From assembly GCA_013398015.1 (NCBI GenBank), contig VZRR01002181.1, forward strand, positions 1 to 64,000: a stretch of DNA of 64,000 nucleotides, in the 5' to 3' direction. Below are positions 23,061-33,600 of the stretch, piece after piece. The notes below the pieces were generated by a model. That model was not told the DNA's origin, did not search any database, and was given only the letters and a program-made list of their open reading frames with translations. The position numbers were made by a program, and so were the translations under genes. This DNA is from Oreocharis arfaki (lineage: Eukaryota; Chordata; Aves; Passeriformes; Paramythiidae). Positions within the stretch are counted from its first letter, which is position 1. Every line of letters begins with the position of its first letter.

Positions 23061-26000
23061 ATCAAAGTTGCAATATTAAAGGAAAGTATTACTTATTTGG
23101 TGGTCTGGCAGTAAGTAGTGACTGCTGAGATGGGAGAACAATTGAGATTCTCTGCATATTGAAAGGCACCAGAAGAGCACTGTATTTCTCCCTTCCTGTC
23201 CTCAGCATCATCACCAGTAAATCTGCAGGGATAAAGAGCTTTGTGTGGTCCTTCTAAATTTTTCGTTGGCCCCTGCTGATGTAAATCAAACATACTGTCC
23301 TCCTGTTATCTTCAGGTTTAAAAAACCTATTTTTAATCACTTCATACAGGTATTTAATTTGAATCAGCCTGCCACACTGCAGGACTCTTGTGCTTTTTTA
23401 ATTGGCATCTCTCTCATTACATTTGCACAAAGTTGCAGAGACACTGTAGGACACCAGCAGAGACATGTAAATCACCAATCCTGTTGGGCTGGCAACAAGA
23501 TGGTGTGATACACCAGGGGGGTCTCGGAGACCTGTGTGTGTGGTTGAGGGGACTGAGTGGAAGCAATCAAGTTCAGACATGTTGCTGTGACTGTTTCTAG
23601 GTCCTGGCTGTACTGTCTGAAACAGAATTGTGATGGAAGCTTGCCTGGGATTTTTAACAGTGGTATGGTGTTAAACCAGCCTAGTTTCTAGGAACAGTTC
23701 CTGGCATTCTGGTGAGGCAGAGCTCCCTGAAGATATTAATGGAGCTGTCGTAGTTCAAGTATGTGAAGTACATCAAAACCAGTGTTTCAGCCCATCACAG
23801 GGATAGGCAAGGTACCCAACCAGCTCATGAGTCAGTCCCACTTAAATTTCTTCAGAATTTGAAAATCAACCCTTAGGTATCTGCTAAGAGGCTAATATAT
23901 TTTTTTTCTGAAGGAAGTAGCTCTCCTCAGACATGTTTATATGATGCCGTGACTCCTTTTCCAGGTTTGGCTGCCAGCAAGATATGTCTAAACTTAGCAT
24001 GTTGGTGCGCCTGGAGACATGAAGTGGAGAGGAGAGACTAGAGCAGTCCAGAATATGTTATTTGGCACTGAAGTACCTTCCTTCCCTCTCGGTCCATCAT
24101 CCAGAATCTTGTCATTTGCAACAAAGTCTTTCGCAGTTCTGGTGGGCACTTTGGTTGTCCCTGTCTCCTCTTTACTACTGAAGATCAAGGCTCTGCAGCT
24201 CCCTGGCAGAACTGGAGATGGGTGCCCCTGCTGCATGAAATACGACAATTTTTCACCTGCCTTTATGGTGCTAGTATTTTTTTTTTTCGTTCATTTGGAG
24301 GCTTTGCTAGAGGGGTTAGGGCTCCTTTGCCTCCCTAATGACAGTTGCTAGAGATTAACTCTGAGCTGAGAAGACAGGCTTGCAGAAAAAGAAAACCAGG
24401 AGTATCATCTACTGGGTAGACCTGCGTTGCTTGTTCTTGCATTCAGGATGGATAGTGCAGCCTTTTACTAAGGCAGCCAGGAGCCCCCCGTTCCAGCCTC
24501 TTTCTTGTGGGGTGGCATAACCAAAATTTGGTGTCTCTGCCGTGGGAGAGGTACGATCCTGGCACATGACAGGGGCTTGCTTGCCTGTTCTGTTGCGTGG
24601 CCAGTTGTAGGCCAGCCGTGTGACTGCCATGCAGGCCCTCACTGTCACACGGCAGGTCTGTGTCCAGCCCTGTGACAGAGCTGAAAGCTGCCAGCAGCCA
24701 CACGTCCTCCTTCCTCTTTTTGCAAATGATCCAAGTGCATAGCCATTGACCTCCTCGTATAATGGAGAGCAGGAATTGCAGGCCCACAGGGATGTGGTGT
24801 GGTGGTGAGCAGGCTTTCATTGAGCATTTTGAATCAAGCAAATGGGCAGTTTTATGTTGGCAAAACATTAAATCAGAATTCTCCATTCAAATTGCACCAC
24901 TCAGGATTTTTTCTAAAATGGTTTGGATGGACTGAATGATTAATAAGACAACACAGAATCAGGCCATTGATGGTTAGGATGTAAGTCTAAGAAAGACTTT
25001 CAGGCAAGGAACCAGTAGTGCAAATCACATCTTGTGGGTTTTTTTCATTCAGGTCAGACATATATTTGGATTTTATAAAGATTATGGTTAATTTGATTAA
25101 TTTCTGATTGAGGGCCAGAACTAGCTTAAGTTGGAATCTACTTCATATTTGCTTTCCAACAGTCTCGAGGTTTGAAAGTGTTTGGTTTAGTTCTATAGTT
25201 CTGCAAGTACACAAACCCCGTGCAACTTTGGAAGGGGTGGCTTTGGGTTCCAGTTGGGGTCTGGCTCTAAGTATTGTTCTAACTGAATGGAACTGGGCTC
25301 AGTTCTAGCGTTCTTACTGAGATTCAGACTTCCTCAAAACATGAGGAAATTTGGCCTGTGATCCTGGTTCAGATGCATATATGACATTTCTAGAAAGTTA
25401 GAGGGAAGTTAAGGATCTAGATGCCTCTCAAGTTGCAGGTTTGGGATCTGGATCAATTGCAAATCTGAACATTTTTCAAACTTTGGTGTTTTCGACTCAG
25501 TACTCAGATTTCAGCCTGTGTTGAATGTGTCAAATTTGAAGGGTTCAAGTCCAGTTTTTATCCAAAGTTGGTACATTTTAAATATCTCTTCAGATTTTTA
25601 TGTATAAGATTGGTAGGACAAAGGAATTAATGTTAGTTTGGGGTCAGATATTCCATACTACTAAGAACTTCTCACATCTGATACACTCATTTTGGTGTAG
25701 ACCTGGTTTTTAAATTTTAAATTCAGAGACTATTCCTATTATTTGAATTGAGTATAAGGGTATGAAAACTTGTGATTTTCATTGGCTGGCTTTGATACAG
25801 GTCCCCTTGACAAAGTAGTTATATTTTTCCCATAATATTTGCCATCATAAAACTCTGAGAGATGCCAGGCCAAGATGGGAAGACTCTTCACATATTTACA
25901 GTACCATCTACTCATGGAACTACAGTTGAGTCTGTTTTACAGATGGAAAACTGAGGCAGTGACTGCTCAATTGGTACTTACACAGCCAGATCGAGTTACC

Positions 26001-26694
26001 ACAGTTAGAAGCAAAGTCTACAAATGCCCCTTCTGCTTTCCTGACCTTACATACCCTTCAATAAGGTGATTATGGTCATAAAGCCCAGAGGAGAAAATAT
26101 GTAATATGACTACATTTTTGTAAAATGTATCTGGAGTAACTTGGAGAGCTGCCTCTACATATGCCAGGTGTGTATGTAGCTAAATATTACAGAAGGAGTT
26201 GAACTAAGTAATCTATTAGAGCTTTTTACTCTTTATATTTTACCCTAAGGTAAGAAAGGCTGTGTTTTGATGAAAAAACTAATGAAAATTAACCTTTTGA
26301 AATAAATTACTTAATCCTTCTGTATTTACTGTACATCTGGATGAAACGAGAATGTTTATAAGCGAAATACAAAAATGTGTACCATCTACCAGTGAACAAA
26401 ACTAATCAAATTCACCAGTCACCAGGCTGGTTAATATTATAAAGACTCTGTGAATCATGAATATCCAGCCAGCCTGAGGGTACAAATCCATGAATCTAGA
26501 GAGTTTACCTGTCTCTTTTAGTGAGCAGGCTATCCCTTTTCCATCACTACAATTTAGGCATATATTGCCTAATAATAAATGTGATAATAAAAATGTATTT
26601 TGGGAAGCAGGACGTTGTAATAGAGCTTTAGATCAAAAGTGAGATTCATTTTACTTAATTTAGCCAACTACAAGCTAGCTGCTTAGCCTAATCT
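23061..26694. other. Non-coding stretch without a supported gene
   Basis: The longest frame anywhere in the window (147 codons, minus strand, 24886-24443) is here, but it lies in a GC-richer patch, overlaps another open frame and shows no domain, so I do not call it a gene. Around 26590-26690 there is a degraded segment (TTGTAATAGAGCTTTAGATC) resembling the start of a MIR element. A minus-strand MIR-like piece is listed separately. Confidence 0.5.
25890..26035 (-). mobile_element. MIR-like SINE remnant
   Basis: GTTTTACAGATGGAAAACTGAGGCAGTGACTGCTC, followed by TACACAGCCAGATCGAG and CAAATGCCCCTTCTGC, tracks an inverted MIR or L2 tail (ATTTTACAGATGGGGAAACTGAGG, GTCACACAGC, a cysteine-and-pyrimidine-rich end). 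The first landmark is strong. Confidence 0.6.
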
Positions 26695-26799
26695 AGTTGT
26701 GTAGGCTCCCTCCTTAGTGGGGAGAGAGAGAAAGCTGGGATGAATTGCTTTTGGGAGGTGCCTGTCTCTCCACTGACAATAGAGGGAGCCTACACAACT
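26695..26799. repeat. Imperfect inverted repeat (about 105 bases) with perfect 18-base ends
   Basis: AGTTGTGTAGGCTCCCTC at 26695-26712 is repeated as its exact reverse complement at 26782-26799. Just inside, AGTGGGGAGAGA (26716-26727) pairs with TCTCTCCACT (26765-26774), so the whole would fold into a stem of roughly 30 pairs with a few bulges and a loop of about 40 bases. It could be a small non-autonomous DNA transposon with terminal inverted repeats, a fold-back of two adjacent repeat fragments, or a small-RNA precursor. The loop is larger than in most animal pre-miRNAs. It sits between two MIR-like fragments. Confidence 0.75.
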
Positions 26800-26814
26800 G
26801 GCTTACACAGGACA

Positions 26815-27040
26815 CTTAACTTTTAGGTGGGTATGAGTTACTCCAGGCAAAGTCTGTTTTGCTCCAGGAGATTTGAGTTCTCATCTGTTTTCCTGCTGAT
26901 TTACAGCATAACCTTGGGAATATCACTTAACCTATTTTTTTTTGTTTTTACCTTGAACCTAGTTTCTCCATCTAAAAAGTACCCTGTGGATAAAGTTCTT
27001 GGAGAACCCTTGCCAGGGATGAAATACAGGTGCAAAATGT
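26815..27040 (+). mobile_element. MIR-like SINE remnant
   Basis: GATTTGAGTTCTCATCTG, then ATTTACAGCATAACCTTGGGAATATCACTTAACC, then CTAGTTTCTCCATCTAAAAAGTA and CCAGGGATGAAATACAGGTGCAAAATG follow the MIR sense order: GGGTTCGAATCC, GCTGTGTGACCTTGGGCAAGTCACTTAACC, CAGTTTCCTCATCTGTAAAATG, GATTAAATGAGTTAATACATGTAAA. The central match is the best of the MIR-like copies in the window. Confidence 0.8.
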
Positions 27041-27765
27041 TTTTTCCCCTGCTCTTGCTACTTTGGCATGTCTGTAGTTGTCATTGAAATAAACAGAATT
27101 TTTGTGACAGCCTAAGTTTACGTGTGATGAGAAGCAGGGCTGAGTGAAAATTATTTTAGAAGCATCATGTATCTTCTTCAGATGCGACAGAATATTGTAA
27201 AAATAAAAATATAGTAACTGGTTACATGTATTGTTTCTCCCACCTTTGCTTCCCCTTCGCACCTTCCAATACCCGTCCATCCCCTCTCCTCCCCCCAGCA
27301 AAAATATATAGGGAGCGGGGAGAACATTCTTCAGATTAGACCTGTATTTTAAATAACCTTGGCCTGTTTGCAACTGGGAAAATGTTTTTTTACTTGAGAG
27401 ATTTATTTCTGTCCTTGTAACACCATGTACTATATGCTTTGCACCTGTTCAGACATAAGCACAGCACATTATTATAGCTGTAGGGGTAGAAGCTTCCCAA
27501 TATATATTTTTGAAAGGAGGGAATGCTGGGGAGAATAGCCCTCTCTTTTCAATTGTTTACCGAGCAGTCTCTTAGGAAGACTTCTTCCTCATCAAGATCA
27601 ATTTTCCCTGCTCCCCTATTGTCTGGGGAAACCTATCTTCAGGAGCGCCTTTCTTGAAAGATCTCATGACTTTAAAATCATCAGTGGGCTTTGTGTAGTC
27701 TGCCTGTCAAAGGAGATATGTTTACACCTTCCCTGCATGTGTCAGAGCTATAAGGTTACGGAGCA
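27041..27765. promoter_or_regulatory. Sequence upstream of the CpG-rich putative exon
   Basis: This stretch has no supported exon. From about 27460 it becomes a complex, mixed-composition sequence, with AATATATATTT, an AATTGTTTAC motif and pyrimidine-rich blocks, leading directly into the CpG-containing segment at 27766. If that segment is a first exon, the promoter would be here. No firm TATA box or initiator can be assigned, so this is an inference from position. Confidence 0.3.
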
Positions 27766-28310
27766 GAATGGCTGATACGTTTCGGCGCTTCGCGCTAGTA
27801 CGCACAAAAAAATGTATTTATGATAATCGTATGGACTGTCTGAAACAATGCGTTCCAACATCCTGTAACATAAATAAGAAAGGTGGAGCCAGCCGGCACC
27901 GAAGTGTTTATTTGCCAGCAATCCTGCTCAGCCCCGTATACCTTCGCTGCGCTGCCTCAGCCTGGCGGTATTGAACCTGTTGCTGCATTAGCCGAGTTGT
28001 ATTTTGCTAGATAGGGGAAGGAGGGTTGTCTGCTGTCTGGTAGGAGGGCTTTGTCTGTGTGCGCCTTTCTCTCTCTCCCTCTCTCGCTCTCCCTGTCTCT
28101 CGCACTCTCGCTCGCTCTCGCTCGCTCTCTCTCGCTCGCTCTCCCTTTCCCGTCTCTGTGGTTTGTAAGGTAGGTTGCAGTGTGTGTGTATACACAACAT
28201 CAAGAGCAGGAAAATGGACTCATTAGGGAGGCAGGCAGTCATTACCACTCACACTGTACTTCCAGGGAGACAGCGACTATGAGGAGACAAACTGAGGACT
28301 GGGGAACAAG
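27766..28310 (+). other. Putative non-coding or 5' exon (copy A) ending at a splice donor
   Basis: This segment differs sharply from its AT-rich surroundings: a cluster of CpGs (GTTTCGGCGCTTCGCGCTAG), a CT-rich repeat, then a tract ending in GGGGAACAAG followed by GTAGGCCAGT, a good vertebrate splice donor at 28311. An earlier donor-like site, TTGTAAG followed by GTAGGT, is at 28170. A 68-codon ATG frame (27768-27974) starts right at the segment's beginning, is rich in basic residues and cysteine, and resembles no family I know; it could be an upstream frame in a 5' untranslated region. This is the most gene-like part of the window, plausibly an alternative first exon of a large regulatory gene. 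The gene cannot be named. Confidence 0.4.
28066..28152 (+). repeat. CT/CTCG-rich microsatellite (repeated at 28731-28817)
   Basis: An almost pure pyrimidine tract is built from CT, CTCG and CCCT units. The mixture of CTCT and CTCGCTCG units is typical of 5' untranslated regions and CpG-island promoters. A pyrimidine strand this long can adopt triplex (H-DNA) structure. The arginine/glutamate-rich frames on the minus strand across it are repeat translation and not a protein. Confidence 0.9.
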
Positions 28311-28334
28311 GTAGGCCAGTCAACTTTTATAAAA

Positions 28335-28430
28335 NATGTAAGTTTGCCAGACCTATTTGCTAGCTTAAAATTCGGAACATCTATAGAAGGCCTTACCCTC
28401 TACAAATGTTCCCCCCCCCCCCCCCCCCCN
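28335..28430. other. Low-quality contig junction with poly-C and ambiguous bases
   Basis: The spacer between the two duplicate copies starts with an ambiguous base (28335), holds about 70 bases of unique-looking AT-rich sequence, then a run of 20 C (28410-28429) and another ambiguous base (28430). Ambiguity on both sides marks a contig end or poor-read join. Part of this spacer may be misplaced. Confidence 0.85.
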
Positions 28431-28999
28431 GAATGGCTGATACGTTTCGGCGCTTCGCGCTAGTACGCACAAAAAAATGTATTTATGATAATCGTATGGA
28501 CTGTCTGAAACAATGCATTCCAACATCCTGTAACATAAATAAGAAAGGTGGAGCCAGCCGGCACCGAAGTGTTTATTTGCCAGCAATCCTGCTCAGCCCC
28601 GTATACCTTCGCTGCGCTGCCTCAGCCTGGCGGTATTGAACCTGTTGCTGCATTAGCCGAGTTGTATTTTGCTAGATAGGGGAAGGAGGGTTGTCTGCTG
28701 TCTGGTAGGAGGGCTTTGTCTGTGTGCGCCTTTCTCTCTCTCCCTCTCTCGCTCTCCCTGTCTCTCGCACTCTCGCTCGCTCTCGCTCGCTCTCTCTCGC
28801 TCGCTCTCCCTTTCCCGTCTCTGTGGTTTGTAAGGTAGGTTGCAGTGTGTGTGTATACACAACATCAAGAGCAGGAAAATGGACTCATTAGGGAGGCAGG
28901 CAGTCATTACCACTCACACTGTACTTCCAGGGAGACAGCGACTATGAGGAGACAAACTGAGGACTGGGGAACAAGGTAGGCCAGTCAACTTTTATAAAA
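28431..28999 (+). repeat. Copy B of the 569-base near-identical duplication
   Basis: It matches copy A from its first base to AAAA at 28999, including the 68-codon frame (valine in copy A, isoleucine in copy B), the CT tract and the splice donor. After 28999 the sequence continues ACATAAAAGAATAAAG, whereas copy A continues into an ambiguous base and ATGTAAGTTTG. Copy B's right flank is therefore likely the true continuation, or the copies represent two haplotypes. Confidence 0.95.
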
Positions 29000-29058
29000 C
29001 ATAAAAGAATAAAGCCTCTACTCTCCTTAAACCACCAGCAGTTCTTTATTCCCCCCCN
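29000..29058. other. Unique flank ending in poly-C and an ambiguous base
   Basis: This short stretch right of copy B ends in seven C and an N at 29058. It is a third poly-C/N junction within 730 bases, so this neighbourhood was poorly resolved in the assembly. Confidence 0.8.
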
Positions 29059-30660
29059 TAATCATGAAGGAAACAAATACGTTTGTTTTCCAACACTAGT
29101 TCCAAGTAAATCAATATCTTTCACTCTTTGAAAACAGCTCTCTCCGTGTGTTTGTGGGTCTCTCTCTGCTTTTTCTTCTCTGTTTATGCAGTTCCATCTG
29201 TCCGTCCATATATCATGTTCTCCTTATTTACTGCTAAATGGAGGTTTATTAGTATTTGCCAGTGACTTTTAACTGTAATGCCGGTGACCAGGGTTAACGG
29301 TGACTCTCGTTCTTTGTTTTCTATATATATGCACACTGTAAGTTTAAAGTCCATGCTTGGCATACAGTAAATAAAAGCAAAAAAGAGAAAGCAGGTTCCA
29401 CTCTTCCTGACAGGATTTTTATTCAGAGATTTTGCTGTTTATCTGTTTTGGTGTGGGGGGCAGAGGGGGTTAATTTTGCTTATTGCACATGTACTTTTTC
29501 CTCCTGGATATTTTTAACATCTATTTTTCATTATTAGTGTTTTTGCAGTTTCCTTTACTAGGAAGAAAGGAGACGTATATTCTAACTTTTATGTTGCTGA
29601 TCTAATGTAACATTATGGAGGCATCACTGGGTTAATAAGAATTCAAACTTTCTAAGAGGGAGTTTGTATCCTTGGCTGCCCCCCACCCTCCCACTTTATG
29701 CATGGTTATGCTTGTGTTTCCGTGTGTACTGACGGGGAAGGGAGGGGGGAAGGGAATAGATATTTTTTACAGTGGTGGCAAATTATGAAATCTATCGAGC
29801 CATTTTGTCCAGAAGTAGTAACTATTTATTTACCATTTTTCATTCCACAAATATGCTGCTTATTTGTATTTTCAAACATTGAAGCTTTTCTCTGAATTGA
29901 TTTTTTTTTCCTTCTTTTTTTTTTTTTTTTTCTGGGGAGGGATTTGTGATGCATTTCATAGCCCATTTAGCATTGTCGAGTTTTTGGAGCCCAGATTTAT
30001 CATGGGTTCTAAAGACTGCTTAAACTGATCTATTTGAAATGGTCTTTTTATCTGAGCTCTTGTCATTTCTGTTCGAGAGTAAAACTGCTACTCTGCTGGT
30101 AACAAAAAAAAAAAAAGGGAAGAGAAAAGAAAAAAAAGAAAAGGGATAGTGGAAGTGAGTTACATAAAATGTTCTGGAGAATCCTAAGTAATTGTATAAA
30201 ATGGACGCTGATCAGTGGAGATCTCTGAACAGTTACAATCACCTTTTTTAATAGAAAATTATTTATTTAATAGCAAGAGGCGGACTTCTTAAAAACATGC
30301 ATTAGGCCTTCCTTTTAGCACAAAGAAGTCCATAATGCAATATTCCTAACCCACCTGAGACTGACTAGGAGATTCTCCAAAACCTTCAAATCCTTTGAAA
30401 TGTTTCTTAAAAATCCATTATTTTGCAGGCAGAAAGAACTTTTGCTGCCAACAGGTTTTTTTGCTGTTGTTTGGTTTTTTTTTTTAGCTGTCCTTTAACT
30501 TACGAGTCCCCATTTCTACAGAAGTGCCTCCTCGCTGAACAAACTGAGTTAATTGAAATCCAAAGCAGCAGATCTATTCACTGGCACTATAACTACAGAA
30601 ACTACTTGCTCCATTTTATTAGCAGTTTTCCAGTACATGAGTGAAACTTTTCAAGGTTTT
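29059..30660. promoter_or_regulatory. Candidate conserved non-coding block downstream of the putative exon
   Basis: There is no supported coding run. The sequence is complex rather than repetitive, for example around 29190-29320 (CTAAATGGAGGTTTATTAG, GGTGACCAGGGTTAACGG) and 29950-30080 (TTTGTGATGCATTTCATAGCC, CATTTCTGTTCGAGAG). Such text near a CpG-rich exon in a gene-poor region often marks vertebrate conserved enhancers. That is inference: conservation cannot be judged from one sequence. Poly-T lies at about 29905-29931 and poly-A at about 30103-30116. Confidence 0.3.
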
Positions 30661-33600
30661 ATGTATCAGTGTGCCAAAAATTGGTGGCTTGTCTCTTAGC
30701 TGGGGAATGGCATTCACTGTTTACTAATTTTTTTTCCTCCTTCTTTTTATTCAAACTTCTAAATTAATATTTTGTTGATAGACTTTAAATGTGTTTATTG
30801 CTCTAAATGACCTGTTAACTGTAGCAAGGTATTTCCTCCTGTCCTAAAGTTTGAATCTCAGGCTTTCAAACTCAGATTGGTCGTAGAAGGGATGCTGAAG
30901 TTATGCCAAAACTGTAGGGGTCTTAAAGGTGGAGTTGCTGATGCTTCTGGATGGTGATCAGCCTGGAGTGAAGCAGCAGGAGTGTTTGCACCCATCCTCC
31001 TCGTGGGATGGGTGAGGGGTTTTCAGGCACCTGTCATTTTGTCCTGAACCAGTGCAGGTGTATGTTCCTCAAGAGCCCAGGTTTTTTGTAGGAGAGCCCA
31101 TGGACCTGTCCTCAGGATTCTTGCATGAACTTTTAGCAGAAGCCCAGACTCATCTGAACATTTTTGAAAAACTTTAAAAATGACTACAAGATACCTCTTG
31201 ATTTTATGAAAACTCCAGGCAAGAAGAATTCAAGCAGAGAGAGAGAGGCACAGCAGGAGAAACATTTTTCATTCTCCAGTAAGATTTTTTTCTTAATAGT
31301 AAAACCTTTTTCACTAGGAGGATGTCGTTTTCCTTGAACCCCAACTATATTCTAGCAAAAAAAAAAAAAAAAAATCTTAGCCCTTTCAATAGCACAAAGT
31401 TCATTTGCAGTCTGGATACAGCAGCAAAGGGTAAAGTATGCCTAAGTAAACTTAAATCAAGGCATATGATGATGGAGCTGGGACTCGGGGAATGCCAAAC
31501 CTGTTGGCCAGGGGGGTATGGCCGGGTTTGCTGGCGCGGGGTGCTGCGGGTGCCCCTGCCCGCAGCCCGGGCAGCTGTGCGGGGCAGGGCTGGCGCTGCT
31601 CGTTGGGTCACACTGTGCTTTATTTTAGTGTTGGAGCAGACAGTTATCTAACACACCCACACGAGGAAGTGCTCTGGAGCAGTTATTTCATGCCTTGCCA
31701 TGCCCTGTAGCTAAGAGCAATTTTGGGCTGAATGGCGTGTGTATGTGCCGCTCTCACTCCTGTGAGACGAGAAGCAATGCTGTTGGGTTTTTCGTGTGTG
31801 TGTTTTGGTGCTGGGGTTTTGTTGTTTTGTTGTTTTTTGCTTTTTTTTAACAGGACCAAAAATGGGATATGAGACAGTTAAATCCAAATACCAAACAAAT
31901 ACCAAGTCAAATTATTTTTAATAGTGGAAGATTTTGCTTTTCTCTTAAAGGAGGAAAAAATATCTATCTTGTTTATTTTGATAAAGACAGTTGTAGCAAT
32001 TTCCTGAGTTGAATATATCATTATTGTAAATATTACTCACAGTTTTCCTATTTTCACATTTTCTTCATAGGCCCAGCTTATTCATAAGGGAAAACAGCTG
32101 CAGAATATTAAAAAAATTGTAATATTATTTATATAAAACTTTGATGTAAATAGGGAATAGTGTCCCCTGCTAGAGAATTCTGTGGGATGGCTTACAAATC
32201 CCATACAAGAGAGATTACAGTCTTAGATAAATTGTTATTTAAATCATTTCAAGAAAACCTTGCTCATTTTTGGAGACCATATGAGGTTTTAAGCAAAATA
32301 ATTTGAATAGAAGTTCTGTTTAGAAATTGATGGCATGCTGTGGCCTTATAGATTTCAGTTGGTTTCGCTCCAGTCTGTTTTTATAGGACTTTTTAAAACC
32401 GCGATCTGTATGGTAAAGAGCTTCTGCTGAAAGAGATTCATAAATGTTAATGGGAATTTAAAGACCGAAATTTAACTTCAAGTTACTTAGATTTTTTTTT
32501 TAACAAAACTTTTAGAAAATCCAAATCCTTTATAAATGTGGGTTTTGGGTTTTTTTTGTTTTTTTTTTTTTTTTAATGAAACAATGCACTGGAAATAGTT
32601 ACTTTTAAAGAATAACTTGTTCCCTCTGAAGGGTTTGACATTCACACTGTGGTGCACAGGGAAAATGATGGGAAATCAAAGTGAAACGGACTTCACTGTT
32701 CTTGTTAGTTTGGACCAAGAAAATTTCAGAAAGTAAACAAACAATAGCAACTGTGAAAAATAACTTTGATTTTTAATAATCTGTCTATGCCAGGTTTCTC
32801 GTGGTGAAAAGTACTGTTTGACCATTCACCAAATTTTGAGATACTCTTGTAAAAACTGTGCTGTTTTAACTTGAGGAGGTTTCCACAGATGTATTAAACT
32901 TTTGGTGAGGAGTAAATAAAGGCAAAGGCTTTTGTCCAGGTGGTTTTTCCTTTGATAATGTTGACTATATTCTCGGTTAGTATTTATCATAAAAGTTAAT
33001 ATTTAGTTCTAAAGGCACTGATCCAATTTTCCTCTAGTAGGAGACTGGCATTTCAGAATGATTGCTGCTTATGTCTTTCGTGTTTTCTTACATTTTTGTA
33101 CTTAATCCTCCAGCACCATCATGTGCTATGACAGCATTTTGACTGCCCAGTGCTGGCAAGAGTTGTGTTTGCAGATGGGTCTTGTAAAATGGTCACCAGA
33201 GGCACAGGGACATGTCCCACCTCCTCTTCCATAGCTGCTGGGGCACTCAGGGCTGCTGCTGCTGCAGGGCAGATTGCTACACATCCTTGAGGTTTGCGAG
33301 AAGAAAGAAGTTCAGCTTTTACCACATGCAGGGAAGACTTTGTATCTTGGAGTAGATAGAATACAGGAATAGGAAACTGGGCTAATGGGATAAAGCTGTC
33401 TTTAAAGAAAAAAACCCACTGTTCTTCTGAGAGCTACGTGTTGGCCTTGGTGAAATGAGTGTGGCTGTGTCCCAGGCTGTGTGAGGGGGCAGATGTTCAC
33501 CTCACAGAGAAGTGAGCACTAGAAGTGGCACTATGAGAGGAAAGGCCGTGGACTGTGCCAGTACAAAGGCTGAAATACTTTCATGCCAAGAATGGCCTCA

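Larger units (their letters stand above)
27766..28334 (+). repeat. Copy A of a 569-base near-identical direct duplication
   Basis: These 569 bases recur at 28431-28999, offset exactly 665, with one difference found by reading: G at 27852 against A at 28517. Even the CT microsatellite has the same length in both. Copy A ends at an ambiguous base (28335). The pattern is that of one locus assembled twice from two alleles or two unmerged contigs, not of an old tandem duplication. Confidence 0.95.

Noticed and set aside
24443..24886. Longest open frame in the window (147 codons, minus strand)
   Set aside because: It lies in a GC-richer patch with two other open frames overlapping it, shows no domain or motif, and has no splice or promoter context. 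Openness is explained by composition.
27988..28248. Arginine/glutamate/serine-rich minus-strand frames (also at 28653-28913)
   Set aside because: They are a translation of the CT/CTCG microsatellite and not a protein.
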